A stretch of 64,000 nucleotides of DNA from Capsicum annuum (Eukaryota > Streptophyta > Magnoliopsida > Solanales > Solanaceae): NCBI RefSeq assembly GCF_002878395.1, contig NC_061118.1:125195829-125259828 (forward strand), in the 5' to 3' direction. Made by a program: the position numbers and the translations under genes. Each line of letters starts with the position of its first letter. Position 1 is the stretch's first letter. Below are positions 61,747 to 64,000 of the stretch, in pieces. Below the pieces are notes generated by a model, which was given only the letters and a program-made list of their open reading frames with translations, did no database searches and was not told the DNA's origin.

Positions 61747-61790
61747 TGTGTCAGATTCACCAAAGCTAGTGTACTTTTGGAGAATCCGAC
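61747..61790. repeat. Imperfect 18-19 bp inverted repeat
   Basis: Left arm gtgtcagattcaccaaag and right arm cttttggagaatccgacac pair with a few mismatches around a loop of about eight bases. The surrounding text (agaatccgacacggatgcgg) is a phrase common in plant repeats. Confidence 0.7.
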
Positions 61791-62489
61791 ACGGATGCGG
61801 CATAAAAAGTGAAGAGTCCGTACAACTTAGATTCTCCAACATATTTTATACAGGAAATAGAGTTGAATGAAAAAGCTGGTTAAAATTGTATAATCATCTA
61901 CAGGTTCTGTCACTGCAATTGGAACACTTGGCTAGCTACATCGCAGAACTCTCTCTTTTAGAATACAACATGCTTTGTTATGCTCCATCACTCATTGTTG
62001 CTTCTATAATTTTCTTGGCCAAATATATTCTTCTCCCCTCAATGAAACCTTGAATATGTACGAATTAGCATTGTGACAATCATACCAACGGTTATAATGA
62101 CAAGACTTGTTGGTAGTTTCTTGTTTACCGTTGTAAAGGTGGAGTCTTTATGCTCTAATTGAGATGGGCTTTTGTTATTGCTTTGTTCTCTTTGTAGTAA
62201 GTAAGAAATGACAACTGGCTATGGGTTTTTCGGGGTTTTGAATATGAAAAAAAAATCATAAAAGCAAAACTTTAGTTACTAAAATTACTAAAAACCCTTT
62301 AATTTGAAAAAATTACAAATATCTCAACTTTTATTAATTTGGTTAAAATTTGAGATACATCCTTTTTATTTGGTTTTAACTTTACCAACTGACGTGAGTT
62401 TCTTCCTTCATCAATGGCGAAATTCAGGGAACGGTTTCATCCCACGACTTTCTCTTCTTCTTTTTCTTCACATTTTTAAATTAAGGTAA

Positions 62490-62517
62490 CCCCCCCCCCC
62501 CCTCCCCCCCGCCCGCC
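62490..62517. repeat. C-rich tract (13 C, T, 7 C, then GCCCGCC)
   Basis: A cytosine run unusual for this AT-rich region. The complementary strand could form G-quadruplex structure; sequence length here may also be error-prone. Confidence 0.8.
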
Positions 62518-62667
62518 ACAAATTCATCTTCACAATCTTCTTATCATTTTCAATGATTTTTATCAAAAATAAAATTAAACAACATCTTAAATTTTGTTAA
62601 CATTGTTGAATAGAGGCTTAGTATTTCTTTTTCAACTTCTCCATATCCATCTGGTACTATTTTTCTT

Positions 62668-63540
62668 TACTACAAGAAAATGCATATATAGCTTTAGAAT
62701 ATATCGTAGCTAAATATGAAAAGTTTTATGGCTAAATACTATAGCCATCAATTTTTTCTGTAGCATTCGGAGAAAAAAGTAGTGTAACTTAAGTTAGCTA
62801 CAGATTTTATTTAGCATGTGGGTAAGGATAAATACTTACAGCTATAAGAAAATCGTGTTATAGCTGTGATGGTAAAAATTTCTTGCTACAAAATATATAC
62901 TTATAGCAAATAATTTTATTCTTTTGTCATGGTAAATAAAATTTGTAGCAATTTCTATATAATAGCCACAATGTATTCTATTATGGCAAAAGACTTGAAG
63001 CTTGTTGTGAAAATTTAAAATTTGTGGCTATTTTGTCTTTTAGTTTTGTAATGATAGTATTTGTATTTAGCTACGAGTTAGAAAATCTATAACTATAAAA
63101 TGGAATATTTGTTGCAAATATTTTGGTACATGGCTAAGAATTCATTCTTTTTTCCATAGTTACATAAATTATAGTATCTACTTTTTAAATTCTCAATGAA
63201 AAGCGAAAAATATAAATTACACTTTTGGTATAATAATATATAGGTTTAGCCGCAGCTACAAAAATTCATTGCTAGTAATTGAAGAATACTATCATAAGCA
63301 TTATTAATTACACGAATTTCTATAATGTAGCTAAAATAAATTTCAATAACTTCAGTACTACAACTTAAAGATTTCTACACAAGCTAGTAAGAAAAGTTTC
63401 ATAATGCAGCTACGACTTGATTTTTGAGATTTCAAAATTACTGTCATTTGTCAAATTACATTTTACAATTTTGAGAAAAGTCTTAATATACAATTCATTT
63501 GTCTTATTTGAGTCTAAAGCAACATAATCTTCTTGTATCT
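62668..63540. mobile_element. Possible non-autonomous CACTA-type element
   Basis: The left end TACTACAAGAAAA is one base from the CACTACAAGAAAA terminus of CACTA elements. The right end reads CTTCTTGTATCT, partly its inverse. The interior is rich in TAGCTA/GTAGCT-like motifs (such as near 62700, 62740, 62790, 63330, 63407), as subterminal repeats would be. No transposase is present. The 3 bp target duplicate is not convincing. Confidence 0.42.
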
Positions 63541-63637
63541 CTGCTTCCACGATCCTCAATTGTACCTCAACTTGATCAACATCCATCCTAGTTCGTCATT
63601 TACATGTTATTATTCCGTTAATATGCCTATCAATTAT

Positions 63638-63702
63638 GATAAAGTATTTTACCACAAAATAAATCACAATCAATTTATTATACATGCAAATATGTGCGTG
63701 TT

Positions 63703-63735
<33 letters not shown>

Positions 63736-63801
63736 AAACACGCACATATTTGCATATATAATAAATTGATTGTGATTTATTTTGTGGTAAAATACTTTAT
63801 C
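63638..63801. repeat. Near-perfect 164 bp palindrome (MITE-like hairpin)
   Basis: The outer arms of about 62 bases differ at only one position (C/T) and flank a central (TA)n tract. Both arms begin gataaagtattttaccacaa when read inward. No clear target duplicate. It has the form of a foldback MITE, and no coding role is likely. Confidence 0.85.
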
Positions 63802-63984
63802 AAAGAGAAAACAGGTATGTCTTAGATAATTCTTTTATGAGAATTTTTAACAAAGAAAAAATGCAAAGCAATCAAAGAAGTAAGTAAACTTGTAGATTTT
63901 TTAAATTTCTTAAATCCTGTAATATACATTTCAAATTTCAATATAACAATAATAACATACTCAATACAATTACACAAATAGGAC

Positions 63985-64000
63985 TATATATATATATATA
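63985..64000. repeat. (TA)n microsatellite at window end
   Basis: Alternating TA to the last base; continues beyond the window. Confidence 0.9.

Larger units (their letters stand above)
61452..62667. other. Unassigned DNA after the hAT fragment
   Basis: I cannot follow the transposase further. It contains an imperfect inverted repeat at 61747-61790 and a C-rich tract at 62490-62517. Open stretches are short and without known motifs. Confidence 0.5.

Noticed and set aside
63533..63769. Open frame across the palindrome
   Set aside because: Produced by the (TA)n tract and one palindrome arm; no gene evidence.
63638..63801. MicroRNA gene
   Set aside because: The stem is too long and too perfect for a typical plant miRNA precursor; a MITE is the simpler reading.

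Overview
This is plant nuclear DNA made almost entirely of dead and nested transposable elements. I found no intact host gene, no rRNA or tRNA gene and no CRISPR array. The most likely source is a heterochromatic region of a Solanaceae genome (pepper, tomato, potato or tobacco group). The reasons are the abundance of Ty3/gypsy chromoviruses with 2-2.6 kb LTRs and initiator-Met tRNA primer sites, an RTE-type LINE ending in a (TTG)n tail that resembles the tobacco TS SINE, a Stowaway MITE, and an Athila/Tat-type element. The genus cannot be fixed from the sequence alone.

Layout. 1-9762: a Tekay/Del-like chromovirus on the minus strand. Its left LTR is cut by the window edge, and decayed gag, protease, RT, RNase H, integrase and chromodomain remains lie between the LTRs. 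It sits inside an LTR of a second family (family II), which continues to about 11735 in two orientations. 11736-20524: two plus-strand LTR plus leader units of a third LTR group. The second LTR is interrupted by a 2.07 kb minus-strand solo LTR with a perfect TTTAG target duplication. 20525-24219: a minus-strand family II element without coding capacity. 24220-29130: a minus-strand LTR with a non-coding internal region. 29131-30916: the end of a plus-strand family II element, broken by the next insertion.

30917-53310: a plus-strand chromovirus (family III). Its 5' LTR hosts three later insertions: an Athila/Tat-type non-autonomous element (31277-36596), a 5'-truncated LINE (37071-37737) and a Tekay-like non-autonomous element with perfect ATAGC target duplications (38455-44742). 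The LTR also carries an internal duplication of about 850 bp. Its gag-pol remnant lies at 46923-51417, and its 3' LTR is cut off near 53310.

53311-64000: DNA with fewer LTR elements. It holds a MITE-like block, a solo LTR (54197-56816), a Stowaway MITE (56903-57149), a 13-copy minisatellite (57741-59120) flanked by pyrimidine-rich and purine-rich arms, and a hAT transposase fragment split in its BED zinc finger by a small solo LTR (60497-61159). A possible CACTA derivative and a near-perfect 164 bp palindrome follow.

Nothing here forms a working gene system. The coding remains are full of stops, many explained by C-to-T or G-to-A change (CAG to TAG, CGA to TGA, TGG to TAG/TGA), as expected for long-methylated DNA. 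Both integrases have lost two of their three catalytic acidic residues. The most unusual structures are the hairpin-bearing minisatellite between inverted homopurine/homopyrimidine arms, the 164 bp palindrome, non-coding internal regions shared by non-autonomous retroelements, four-fold motifs inside the LTRs, and a TATA box inside a perfect 26 bp palindrome.
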